Below are positions 1 to 9,334 of a stretch of 64,000 nt of DNA, in pieces. The DNA is taken from the NCBI GenBank assembly GCA_029237695.1, contig CM055265.1, positions 215,652,506-215,716,505 on the forward strand, read 5' to 3'. The notes under the pieces were generated by a model. That model was not told where the DNA came from. It ran no database searches and saw nothing but the letters and a program-made list of their open reading frames with translations. The position numbers and the translations under genes were made by a program. This stretch comes from Conchocele bisecta. Lineage: Eukaryota; Mollusca; Bivalvia; Lucinida; Thyasiridae. Numbering within the stretch: the first letter of the stretch is position 1; the number at the start of each line of letters is the position of its first letter.

Positions 1-660
1 AATCAAAAATTATACAAAGTGTGAAATGAAAAACGGCATTTAAAAAAATCGGTCGAAAGTTGAATCTCGTGTGAAAAATAATGTAAACAAACGATGAAGC
101 TGAAAAATAAACAATATGTACAGAATTAATTTACCCGTCCGCTGAAAAAAAAAACCGAAAACTATAAACTCACCTTGTGGAACAATATCAATGCCGGTCG
201 TGTAAATAGCAACAAGTGTCGGTCGAATAAATATCAATTAATGTCGTTAGAATAAATATCAACTGCTGTCGTCCCATGTTACTACACCTATCACCGAAGG
301 TAAAAAATCTGGAATGTCCTTTGTCCAACTGAAGCTCACTAAAGGTCCAGGGTCAAACCGAAGGTCAAACAGAATGTCATTAAGGCTGAAGGTCAACAAA
401 TATAAAGGTCAAGTAGAATGTCAAAAAAATTTAAACTATACATCTAGGGCTAAGTCAATGTCAAACAAAAATTCAATCCTGAAAGTGTACGTGGGGTGGG
501 GCAAAGGTCAAAACCAAATTTTATCAAAATTCCTGCAAATCTGAACAAAAAATTAAACAAGTAAACTCGCAACCAAATGCAAAGTGATATAACACGGAAA
601 CAATATCGATAAACAATAATATTCATGAAATGAAAACTGGAATTCAATGCGCGAGGACTG

Positions 661-880
661 TGAATACAAAATTATGATTGGGAACAAAAGTTATGAAGTG
701 GGAACAAACATTTTGAAGTTGGAACAAAAGTTTATAAGAATGGTGGAACAAATAATATGAAGTGGGTACAAATACTATATACTGCGAACAAAAATGGATG
801 TGAACAAAAATGAGTGCGAACCAAATATAAGTGGGGCGAACAAAAATAGTGCGACAAACCTCTGCGAACAATTAATTCCA
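661..880 (+). repeat. Degenerate short tandem repeat built on GAACAAA
   Basis: About ten copies of a core GNGAACAAA separated by 10-20 bases, for example GGGAACAAAAGTTATGAAGT. Spacing is irregular, so this is an old, decayed minisatellite rather than a clean array. The minus-strand frame through it is a product of the repeat. Confidence 0.6.
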
Positions 881-3511
881 AGTCAACAAGATTAATTTAC
901 ACTGGGTTTTTAAAACTTTAAGACCTATTTCTGAAATGGCGGATTACCCAATAATGTGAAATTGTAAATTAATAATTAATTAATATATTGATAGAGAATG
1001 TTACGATGGTTATTTAGCTAATAATGCACCGTCATGTTAATCATGTTAATAGTGCACCGGTCACCACTGATCAGTAGTTAGCATGCATGTGAATATCTGG
1101 CGTACAAATTGTAATACAAAGCAATTACAGTTCTAAATGCTTTATAGCATATAAACCAAAATTATGAAAATATTGAGCATTTTTGTGCTTTTTTCCAGAA
1201 ACTGTAATTATATTGTTATACAAACACACTACAATCTTACTCACCACCCAGACGACTGAACTCTAGTGCAAGACCCCATCATGGTTCCCCTCATCAGACC
1301 TCAATGAATCGTCCCTATCGAGTCTCTGACCACTAGAATGTAATTGTACTCTGACACTAAATGCATCAGATATCACAGAATGTTAGAAAGTTCCACATCT
1401 GATCGTCTTCTCCCGGCTGGTGCGAAAGTCGTCCACGGCTTGTAGAAACGTAGCAGTGGTCGTTATACTGGTGAAAGTGGTAAATATAGTCCAACTCCAA
1501 CGCTCACCTTTACCACTGGAAATGGTGATATAGATCTCGTAGAGAAAAATAATCAGATATAACGATAAACTGATTTCACGGACGTCATTACACAGTGTCC
1601 ATCACAGGAACGCGATAGCGTCACACACGTACTTCTCCATAAAAATATATCACACACAGTTCCGAATCACTGGGGGCTCCATTGTGACTTTTCGCCCTTT
1701 CTACCTTCGGTAATAATAAAGGATAGAAGGCTTAAAAGTAGCAAGTTCGATCATTTATACACAAAGACGGTATGTAACTATGTGGGAAGTACGTGTGTTC
1801 ACGCTAGATGCGATAAATAGATATTAGGTATCGACGCAGAGATGGCTGCGTAGAATAAGTAGTAGGATTAGTACTATCGAAGTACTATCAGTCGTCCGAT
1901 CAAATGCAATGAAGTATTCGATTCGTCAAGGGTATTCCAAGGATTACACTCTGAAATATACAACATGAACAACGTCCTAAGTAAAAGTGAATAAGTGAAC
2001 ACACGCACGCACATAGTACCGATAACAATAAAACATAATACAATTATGGCATGGTCCAATACAATACACGGTGCCCTTGAGAGAATAGTCAAATACAATA
2101 ATAAGGGTTGGCTGCTATGACTAACAATGGGTTTTACAATAGTCCGACTGTGATTCGGACTTATCTAGTGGTCAGTAATAAAGTAAAGTACTTGTAAGAC
2201 GAAAGTGAATGGATTTAACGTCTCATCAACATTCAAGGTCGTATAGATAGGGCAAAGTACTTGTAAGTATTACACAATACTTTTATAAGTATCAAGTAAT
2301 ACAAGAAGTATCTCTACTACAAGGTACATGTAACTCCACCTGAGCGAGCTACACAATTTAACAAACCAGTATTGACACCTACCAAATTGATGGGTCTGGG
2401 TGCACCTCTTCGCCCTCACGCTAACTCGCCCTCCATCACTCACGGCCTCGTCTCTCTCACTGTGATGTTCAGTGGACTGCAAGGGGATGAGTCAGGTTAA
2501 GTGACAAGCATCAATAGACCGAGTGATGGGTGAGTGCAATCGCGCATTTGAATAACCCGCCATTACCGGTAAATTATCTCGCGTAAACAGTCACGATTCT
2601 GTGCAGTTTTATTAACCATTGCCTATTGCAAAATACACGAAACCCAGCGCAAACGAAACCAATCGACATATTAAAAACACATGTAGTATTGCATGAACCA
2701 ATAACTTACCAAATTATGTAGTAAAATTAGAAAACAAATCTCTGAAGTAAACTGAACTTTTCTGAAGACAAATCTGCTGACAAAACTCCCAGAATGCAAT
2801 CCAAAGGGAATTAACTCTGACGTAAAGGGGCATACAATGCGAAAAGGAAGTAAATTACCAGTATGGGAAAAACCCACCCTGCTACACCTGTAACATACGT
2901 TAATAGCTAAACATACATATACAATTACAATTTTGTAAGTACGATCGATAATGTTCATTTTTTAATGAAATTGTCGGGTCTGGTTACTCTGGTAATTAAA
3001 TATAATATTGTAAACATGTTTACTTGTTCGAAAATACGTTTTACAAACCTGTGTTACCACAGCGTCGGTGTTGCCAGTTACCACATTGGTCACAGTCCAA
3101 TAGCTTGGTGCCGAGATTTTACGACCTTGTCGCAGACTATGCACGGAGAATCCGACATGACGTCTCGAGTGTACAAGATGTGTTGTATGTTTCATTACTA
3201 ATAAGGAATGGTATTTATGCAGAAATTGAGACTACTCGTTTTGGGTTTTTGGCACTGATTGGTGAGAAGTGAGAAGTGAGCACCCGATAAATGGATTAAT
3301 TGAATTATGATTACTTAATTCTTTAATTGATTGAACCGCAGTTCGTTTAATTGGTTTATTGATCAGTACCCGCGATCGATTAGTTTTATTGATCACTGCC
3401 GCAAATGATTAGCCTATGATCACTAGCGTGATTCATTAATTGATTCTTTTTAAAGTGGTTAGTTAGCCACTTACATGTATCACGTTGTATTTCGAATAAT
3501 ATGTGGAATAC

Positions 3512-3729
3512 CCAACTTGTCATTCTATATGTTTGTGCATTTTATCTGGAACGATTCTAAAGAACTCCCAAATTGACATTCAACAGTCAAATAACCATTT
3601 TATGATGTTAGGCTTTCGCGATACGATCCTATTGCACTCCCAACTTGTCATTCTATATGTGTGCATTTTATCTGGGACGATTCTAAAGAACTCCCAACTT
3701 GTCATTCAACAGTCAAATGGCCATTTTAT
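3512..3729 (+). repeat. Direct repeat, two units of about 95 bp
   Basis: Units at 3,512-3,608 and 3,638-3,729 share the order CAACTTGTCATTCTATATGT, GTGCATTTTATCTGG, CGATTCTAAAGAACTCCCAA and CAACAGTCAAAT. The phrase ATTCTAAAG-ACTCCCAACTTG reappears inside the MITE at 47,010-47,193, so the two are related repeat families. The 130-aa frame across both units is a by-product. Confidence 0.75.
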
Positions 3730-4146
3730 GATTTTATGCGTTATTACTGTTTCTGTTCAAATTGAAGTAATTTTATTAAATAAATGTTATTCATTTTTGA
3801 AAGTTAACTGGTTTTCTATAAGTAACGTAATTAAACTGAAATTCAGATTGGAATGTGTCAAATACAGTCCACTAGCTGCCAATATCCGACCATAACCGCA
3901 TGGGGTTTATTAGCCCCGGAAACCACAGCGATAGGTGTGAATGCCAACTACATTCAGTCTGACCTAATTAGATAAGATAAGACCTAAGATATACAGGTAA
4001 ATTTTAGTTTCAAAATAACAAAATTTTGCCAACAATTACCGTTTTCAGAGAGTTTAAAACATACAAAATCACTACAAATAATTATTTCTTATAAGTTTTA
4101 CACGAAAAATAAATAAAAAAGTGCTTTAATGATAGATTTTATACGA

Positions 4147-4276
4147 GGTCCGTTATGTCCACACGGGGTCCGTTATGTCCAGGAATCGGGTCCGTTATGT
4201 CCATGAATCGGGTCCGTTTCGTCCAAAATCGGGTCCGTTATGTCCGGGTCCGTTATGTCCAGGGTCCGTTATGTCC
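4147..4276 (+). repeat. Minisatellite GGGTCCGTTATGTCC, 7 copies
   Basis: Seven copies of GGGTCCGTTATGTCC, either abutting or spaced by 4-8 bases (CAGGAATC, CATGAATC). One copy varies to TTTCGTCC. It lies just 3' of the SWIM-finger reading frame on minus. Confidence 0.9.
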
Positions 4277-4304
4277 ATAATTCGGAAATAAATGTCTGTC
4301 GCGC

Positions 4305-4805
4305 CTAATATTTCCAACAATTTACATCTACTGCCAGTACTGGTGTATTACAAAATACATACCCAGCCATGCAGGTACAATGTCCACACTCAATTGAATG
4401 GTCCGACTCCCTGATGGCGACCCATGACTTGTGTGCATCTTGTGACACACCCTGCGAGCGGAGGACTTTTGCTTTGATCACAGTGTAGCCAGATCCACTG
4501 CTCCTGTGCTCACACGTCTGCACCCAACCGTCAATGTAGAACGCATATGCTTCCAGTGAACGATATGCACGCATGTTGTCACGAGTGAAAGGCCCCGGCG
4601 TATCAACAAAATAGCAGTAAATGTCTCCATACTCAACTGCTGGCCATAAAGTTGGATTATCCACCCACTTTGTGTCACTGTGTGTTCGCCTTTCCCATGA
4701 AATATATGGATCATCGGCATCAGGATCAGTAAATCCTATCGCTCGTAACTTCTGCACGTACCGAGACTGTTTATCAAAAGATAAACTCTTCAAATAAGCA
4801 CTCAT
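4305..4805 (-). CDS. SWIM zinc-finger gene, first exon (YqaJ/SWIM-type host family), 3' part missing
   Basis: The 166-codon frame begins MSAYLKSLSFDKQSRY and contains WPAVEYGDIYCYFVDTPG, SLEAYAFYIDGWVQTC and CGHCTCMAG. The order matches the N-terminal region plus SWIM finger (CxCx(n)CxH) of a large family found in molluscs and cnidarians, often next to a YqaJ-type nuclease. Only the first CxC of the finger is present. Right after C-M-A-G the DNA reads GG|GTATGT, a good splice donor, so the true exon is probably 4,363-4,805 and the last 19 residues are read-through intron. No continuation exon is seen between 4,300 and the window start, so the gene is truncated or its next exon lies beyond. 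The start is chosen because the frame opens at ATG right after the bidirectional promoter. Function is unproven; SWIM fingers usually bind DNA or protein. Confidence 0.75.
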   Translation of the reverse strand: MSAYLKSLSFDKQSRYVQKLRAIGFTDPDADDPYISWERRTHSDTKWVDNPTLWPAVEYGDIYCYFVDTPGPFTRDNMRAYRSLEAYAFYIDGWVQTCEHRSSGSGYTVIKAKVLRSQGVSQDAHKSWVAIRESDHSIECGHCTCMAGYVFCNTPVLAVDVNCWKY

Positions 4806-4829
4806 TATTGTAATAATTCGCTTCGCTTG

Positions 4830-5044
4830 GTTCGACTTCCTGGTTCTTCTTGCCCTACATGCTAATGCGCATGCGCGGTGTTCTATGTGCGCGCATCCGT
4901 TGTCAAGCGGTCAAAGGTCACTGAATTGGTCTATAGCCGCCATCATGTTTGTATACAATCTACGTTATTCTCGCGCATGCGCAGTTTGCTGGTTGGCAGA
5001 AGCCACTGGTGGCAAACGTGTTTACACATCTGTGAAGGTTAACA
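4830..5044. promoter_or_regulatory. Bidirectional promoter with two NRF-1-type palindromes
   Basis: Two perfect GCGCATGCGC palindromes lie at 4,867-4,876 and 4,973-4,982, between divergent ATGs at 4,805 (minus) and 5,045 (plus). This is the NRF-1 consensus of animal promoters. The 240-bp divergent spacing and higher GC fit a shared promoter. No TATA box is evident. Confidence 0.7.
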
Positions 5045-5130
5045 ATGCCGCCACTTAAAAAAGTTACTGAGCCGGAAACGTCACAGTTGTCCGCATATTA
5101 TAATGAGCTGTTACCCGAGGCGAAGTGCAG
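5045..5130 (+). CDS. Short divergent first exon, similar in pattern to the opposite SWIM gene
   Basis: ATG opens a 28-codon frame, MPPLKKVTEPETSQLSAYYN followed by ELLPEAKC, then AG|GTATAT, a plausible donor. The stretch S-A-Y-Y-x-x-L-x-x-x-A-K-x-R-Y parallels the first residues of the minus exon (S-A-Y-L-x-x-L-x-x-x-x-x-x-R-Y). The two may be diverged copies of one first exon arranged head to head. No downstream exon was found before about 8 kb, so this may be a relic. Confidence 0.45.
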
Positions 5131-5369
5131 GTATATCTAAATATAGATAATAGGACGTATTCAACTGGCTTGTTTTTGTTAAGCACTGCGAAGCTCCGCC
5201 CACATGCGCAGTTGGTATACAAGTCCGCAGACGATAATTAGCTAGGTTAAATTAACCGCCTCATTGCCTCCTTCATTTAATGCACATATTTCGACTGTAT
5301 GGCAGATATTAGTAAATTCGGAAACAAACGGGCCAACGGTCATTGACCTGCCACTTTTGGGTTCAAATG

Positions 5370-5417
5370 CCCGGGTTTGGAAGGTCCTCGAGCCAATTCC
5401 TACCCTTAAATATAAGA
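5370..5417 (+). repeat. SINE tail fragment
   Basis: Reads CCCGGGTTTGGAAGGTCCTC then GAGCCAATTCCTACCCTTAA. This is the plus-sense copy of the tail found in minus sense at 6,232-6,285, 6,297-6,345 and 7,826-7,870, and at the end of the SINE at 7,521-7,803. Confidence 0.75.
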
Positions 5418-5552
5418 TAAAAAAAACAACAACTTGCTACTTGTTTACTTACAAACCGATCACAAACAAAACACAGAATAGGTGAGACAGGTAAATATAC
5501 CCGTGGCAATATACCTTTTCAATATTGATTTTTGAGATTTGTCATCAAGTGT

Positions 5553-5616
5553 TATGTAGTCGAGGGGTTACAGTGAAGATATCAATGCCGTAGGTAGTGA
5601 TCGAGTTCGAATCTTA
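5553..5616 (+). repeat. tRNA-like sequence, probable SINE head
   Basis: An A-box-like segment (TAGTCGAGGGGTTACAGTGA) is followed about 35 bases later by a B-box-like GAGTTCGAATCTT. Acceptor-stem pairing is not visible, so this is not a functional tRNA gene. Confidence 0.5.
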
Positions 5617-5941
5617 GTTTTTCTTACATGTATACACATATATTTTTATTTGTTTATATTTTATTATATATTTCTTTTGTATGTGTGTTGCTCTTACAAA
5701 TTACATTAACAAAGCATGAGATAGATTACATGTAGAAATTTAGTCTATCACTTTGAATAAAACTAATAACTAAATGCTCATATGTGTGTACATGAAGAAT
5801 CTTGGAGTATGTTCTCGCAGATCATGTCATATTGAGGTCAAACAGCAATAGTGATAACCCTCACCATTTCACTTATTCCCTTCTCCAGCAAGCAGTCATA
5901 AAAAAACACAGAATGATATCGACAAAAGTAATGCGTTTTGT

Positions 5942-6027
5942 GAGGTTTCGAACTCTCGACCAGATAAAATGAACAATAGTTCCGCTAACGTATGGATATT
6001 CTCCCGCTTCGATACCACTGAGCCACA
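5942..6027 (-). repeat. tRNA-like sequence with enlarged middle, probable SINE head
   Basis: On minus it reads GTGGCTCAGTGGTATCGAAG (A box) and later GAGAGTTCGAAACCTC (B box). The spacing is longer than a normal tRNA allows, and no cloverleaf with a paired acceptor stem can be drawn. Confidence 0.5.
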
Positions 6028-6231
6028 CTACATGTCTATTTTACGCATCAAGATACACTATTATATTGACATTCATGCACGTGCACTTTATCATGTAGTT
6101 AGTATACACGAAAACGAGGCTACTCACTGCTATGATATGATAATACACCTGGTCTACCTTTATTTGGACACATCGATTGAACTCCAGCAACTTATTATCG
6201 TCTGTCATTCATTCATTCATTCATTCATTCG

Positions 6232-6345
6232 GCTCATATTTAAGGGTGGGAATTGGCTCGAACACCTTCCATACCCGGCATTTCGTCTGTCATTATTATA
6301 TTTATATTTAAGGGTGGGAATAGGCTCGATGACCTTCCATACCCG
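6232..6345 (-). repeat. Two tandem SINE tails
   Basis: Copies at 6,232-6,285 and 6,297-6,345 share TATTTAAGGGTGGGAA, GGCTCGA and ACCTTCCATACCCGG. Each is preceded on plus by CGTCTGTCATT. Copies without a tRNA head suggest 5'-truncated insertions or tandem expansion of the tail. Confidence 0.8.
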
Positions 6346-7520
6346 GACATATAAGTCCATAAAAGCCGAATTTTGAATTGTTTTATGTGATATATGTATG
6401 TGCAGGGCGGACAGATGTGCATAAATGTGTGCCGAAATGGGACACTGCTTAGGTCCAATACGGTCCTGTAATTCCGCGCAGTGTTCCGGTGCACGGGAGG
6501 CGGGAAGAAGAGAGGGGGTAGGTAACTGGGTAGAACCTGGCACCGGTGAATGCAGAGCAAAACGGGTCCCAGGTAGAACCAATCCACCCCCCCCTAGCGG
6601 CACTTGACAAACAAGTTGGTGCCATATAATCGGTAAAGACATGTGATCATTCACCGAGCTGCAACAGCCCGGACGTGCCTCATCAAGCCGGGGCAGGAAG
6701 CAGGCAGATGAGAGCAGCATTCAGTTGAGCACGAGTATAACCTAGCGATGATATATTATACTGACCCGGAGTTTATTCCAGCGAGTTCGAATATGATAAA
6801 AAAAAAAAGCCTATCAGACGTCGCCTGTTGCGGTGGTAATACGCGGGATCAGTGGCACCCGGCGGTCCGTGTAACCAGGGTCAGTCAAGTGCCACCGTAC
6901 CACCGCTAGGTACCACACCACAGCCTAATATAATAAGAATACTTGGATGCGATTACTAATGGCGATTACTAATGGTGCATACTTGTGGCAAACTCGTAAT
7001 CTGTTTGGGACCACTTTCTAACACCACGTTCTCTAACAACACTTTATCTAGCACCACCAAAGTAACTGCGGATGGAAAGAAATCGGTTCCCCAGACTAGT
7101 GGCAAACTAATAATCTGTTTGAAAACGCACTGGTCCCACCATTCTTTCCTAACGGTTCTACATAAATTTCTCCATGTAAACCTGAAGCAATGCTTCAACG
7201 CAGAAGAAAAATAGTAATAATAATAAGAATATGATCTTTTCTCACCATCTTGGCAGAGATAACAAAAGGCGACTGACTTCATAAATATAGCTCGTGCTCA
7301 ACAGAATACCACCCACACCGAGCCCACCCAGCCCCGACTTACCTTAGCACATATCCAGGCTGCCACAATCCAGCGAATAAGAATAACAATACGAATAAGA
7401 ATAACACAATGGAAATACGAGTTAATTTCCAATAGTTATAAGAACCTTGAGATAATTACCGACCGATAAAAACACGACCTGCTCAGTCCAAGGTCGCCGT
7501 TAGAGTTGTTCGTCTGTCAT

Positions 7521-7803
7521 CTTTTTTAGCTTATATTTAACGGCGGCACTGGCTCTAGGACCTTGCATGCCGTCTCCCAAGAATGGGAGAAAGAACGGAG
7601 GTATAGATTTTTTGAGAGAAGCCGGTAATTCGTATTTACAGAGCAACTACGAATTATCGGTACCCATTCACAGCTGGGTGAACTGGAGCAGTGTGGATAA
7701 AGTGTCTTGCTCAAGGACACAACGCAGCGCCTCCGGTGAGGCTCGAACCCACGACCTTTAGATCAGCAGTCTGACGCTCTAACCACCAGGCCACTGCGCT
7801 CCA
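7521..7803 (-). mobile_element. tRNA-derived SINE, near full length
   Basis: Read on minus from 7,803: a tRNA-like head with A box (TGGCCTGGTGGTTAGAGCGT) and B box (GGTTCGAGCC), then a conserved-looking central part (GTGTCCTTGAGCAAGACACT and CACCCAGCTGTGAATGGG), then the tail ending in ACTCCCATT-like and GCCGTTAAATATAAGC sequence. The central phrase resembles the conserved core of widely spread metazoan SINE superfamilies (V/Deu/Nin type); I cannot decide which. TCGTCTGTCAT lies at both borders. It also sits beside the solo tails, so it may be part of the tail rather than a target duplication. Confidence 0.8.
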
Positions 7804-7825
7804 TCGTCTGTCATTGTATTCTTAT

Positions 7826-7870
7826 ATTTAAGGGTGGGAAATGGCTCGAAGACCTTCCATACCCGGATCG
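7826..7870 (-). repeat. Solo SINE tail
   Basis: TATATTTAAGGGTGGGAA, then ATGGCTCGAAGACCTTCC and ATACCCGG. It is closest in sequence to the tails at 6.3 kb and lies directly beside the SINE at 7,521-7,803. Confidence 0.8.
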
Positions 7871-7904
7871 TCTGTCATTTATAGGATTGATTCTATATAG
7901 TATC

Positions 7905-8107
7905 CGGCTCATGTAGGGGGCGGAGTTATGGGTACGGGGCGGCGGCCACGTTCACTGAACTACACAACAACCACCATGATTGCTTCTAAATCACAACTGG
8001 TATTCGTTGATGGGCGGAGCCAATGCTGATTTTATGCGTGACGTCACCGATCCTTGAGAATGGTCTCCCTTGGCAATTCTCCCGCCTTTCCAACAACAAC
8101 AACAACA
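7905..8107 (+). promoter_or_regulatory. Promoter with CRE, CCAAT and GC boxes
   Basis: A perfect CRE, TGACGTCA, lies at 8,039-8,046, with CCAAT at 8,020-8,024 and GGGCGGAG at 8,012-8,019. All are within 100 bp of the ATG at 8,108. Upstream at 7,915-7,950 the DNA is unusually GC-rich for this window. The arrangement is a normal TATA-less animal promoter. Confidence 0.6.
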
Positions 8108-8234
8108 ATGGCTACCGTTGTGAAATTCACTGGACCAAATTGCATAAAACACGCAGTGAAATGCATAGACAACCATGAACAGGAATGTTTGGACAAATAT
8201 ATAATCATTAAATCAAACGATTTTCGAGAATGTG
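8108..8234 (+). CDS. First exon of an unrecognised gene
   Basis: The frame starts MATVVKFTGPNCIKHAVKCI and continues DNHEQECLDKYIIIKSNDFR, then E-C, closing on G|GTGAGT, a strong splice donor. The ATG follows a CAA-repeat leader. An in-frame ATG at 8,054 would add 18 residues, but it lies almost within the promoter boxes. The short Cys-rich, mixed-charge sequence shows no domain I can name. No second exon is visible before the satellite begins at 9,335. Confidence 0.55.
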
Positions 8235-8511
8235 GTGAGTTTACTAAAGTATTTAAGAGAAAAACATAAAAATTATGGGGGTTCTTGTTGTGGCTGATCT
8301 CCCCGCGCTGACTTTTCGCCGAAAATCGGTGCTACCTACAGGGGCGGATCCAGGATTTTGAGTTAGTGGGGGCGGGAATGTCGAACGAGCGAAGCTTGTG
8401 AGTCGCTAGGGGGGTCCGGGTATGCCCCCCCACCCTGATTTTTTTTTTCTGATGCACACTCAATTTCCCTCGTCCGTTTTAGAGCCATACTTTATACTAT
8501 ATATTTTGGGT

Positions 8512-8690
8512 GTTTTTATGCACCCCAAAATTAATTAAGGGGGGCATATAGTCTCTGTCCGTCTATCTGAACCGTTTCTGTGCGATAACTTGAGTTCTGT
8601 ATGTCCGATCTTAATGACAGCATTTGTTTCTGACAGCATTAGATAGGGGTGCATCCATCAGTTTTACTGATTCCTTGTTTTTATATGAAA
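8512..8690 (+). repeat. Dispersed repeat, GGGGGCATATAG family (short copy)
   Basis: It carries TGCACCCCAAAATTAATTAA, GGGGGGCATATAGTCTCTGT, GTGCGATAACTTGAGTTCTG and GGGGTGCATCCATCAGTTTT. The same order occurs at 49,600-50,205, where the middle is expanded into three tandem units. This copy has lost the tandem part. Confidence 0.8.
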
Positions 8691-8811
8691 CACTTGTTTC
8701 TATAGAAAATTGCAGACCAACAGTCAAATCACATGTGATGTCTATCGCCTCCTAAAATTTGACAGTGTGACACGCGTTTTTGTCTAACAAAAAGCGAATA
8801 TATTATAGGGT

Positions 8812-8919
8812 TAACTGTATTGAAATTTGCGGCAGATGTCGGACAATGATACGTCGCAAAACCTTTTTAATGGTGATGGCGAATTGTCTGACATATGCCA
8901 CAAATTTCAATACGGTTAA
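8812..8919. repeat. Imperfect foldback, about 37-bp arms
   Basis: The left arm TTAACTGTATTGAAATTTGC plus GGCAGATGTCGGACAAT pairs with the right arm ATTGTCTGACATATGCC plus ACAAATTTCAATACGGTTAA. About 31 bases lie between them, with a few mismatches. It would fold into a long hairpin and looks like a small inverted-repeat element. Confidence 0.75.
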
Positions 8920-9168
8920 TCCGTTTCTAACGCAATTGTGTGTTTTTTGCAAATATTTTGTGATTTTTTGGTTAGAATTAAGCAGCCGTTGCCCATTCAA
9001 CTGGGCCGAATAATGCAACGGTATATCATCGGTCTATTTCCAAAACCTCGTAACTTCACTTGGCGCAAAACCACTTTTACACTGTTTTGGAATTAGTATT
9101 ACCCATTGCCTGTACTGCCTAAAGCTCGTAACTCTAGTCCAATGGAAGGTTGAGTTATGAATAGTTTT

Positions 9169-9334
9169 TATGCCCCCATTACGATAAGTCAGGGGGCATT
9201 ATGTTTTGCACCTGTCTGTCCGTCCGTCACACTTCATGTTCACCTTGTGCATTTAAGTCCGTTTCTCAGCCACTGTCGCACCTGCACCCACCAAACTTGG
9301 ACAACATCATCAGCTACTGGTCTACAACAGAAAC
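9169..9334 (+). repeat. Dispersed repeat with ATGCCCCC/GGGGGCAT palindromic start
   Basis: ATGCCCCC and GGGGGCAT pair across a 14-base loop at 9,170-9,199, followed by CCTGTCTGTCCGTCCGTCAC. The same type of start occurs at 52,030-52,100. It ends where the 74-bp satellite begins. Confidence 0.65.

Larger units (their letters stand above)
1..4140. other. Host intergenic DNA, no supported gene
   Basis: AT-rich sequence with only short, unconvincing reading frames on both strands. At about 320-450 the octamer AAGGTCAA recurs in degenerate form. I see no RNA gene, splice-framed exon or conserved domain here. The direct repeats at 3,512-3,729 and the GAACAAA tract at 661-880 are listed separately. 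Confidence 0.6.
5131..7904. other. Non-coding stretch dominated by SINE pieces
   Basis: No convincing exon. It contains tRNA-like heads and several copies of one SINE tail, listed individually, plus a short ATTC microsatellite at 6,208-6,230. The 167-aa and 115-aa minus frames at 6,217-6,720 span two tail copies and have no recognisable domain. Confidence 0.55.
8235..9334. other. Non-coding, repeat-derived stretch
   Basis: Apart from the GGGGGCATATAG-family piece, the foldback and the GGGGGCAT palindrome listed separately, I see no exon or RNA gene. The two overlapping frames at 8,780-9,018 are produced by the foldback. Confidence 0.6.

Noticed and set aside
2962..3201. Overlapping 77- and 78-aa frames on both strands
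   Set aside because: No domain, no splice sites and no codon pattern; the coincidence of two short frames is not evidence.
3503..3895. 130-aa plus frame
   Set aside because: It runs through a direct repeat and its peptide is a repeat of itself.
6217..6720. 167-aa minus frame
   Set aside because: It overlaps two SINE tails, has no domain and no splice context.
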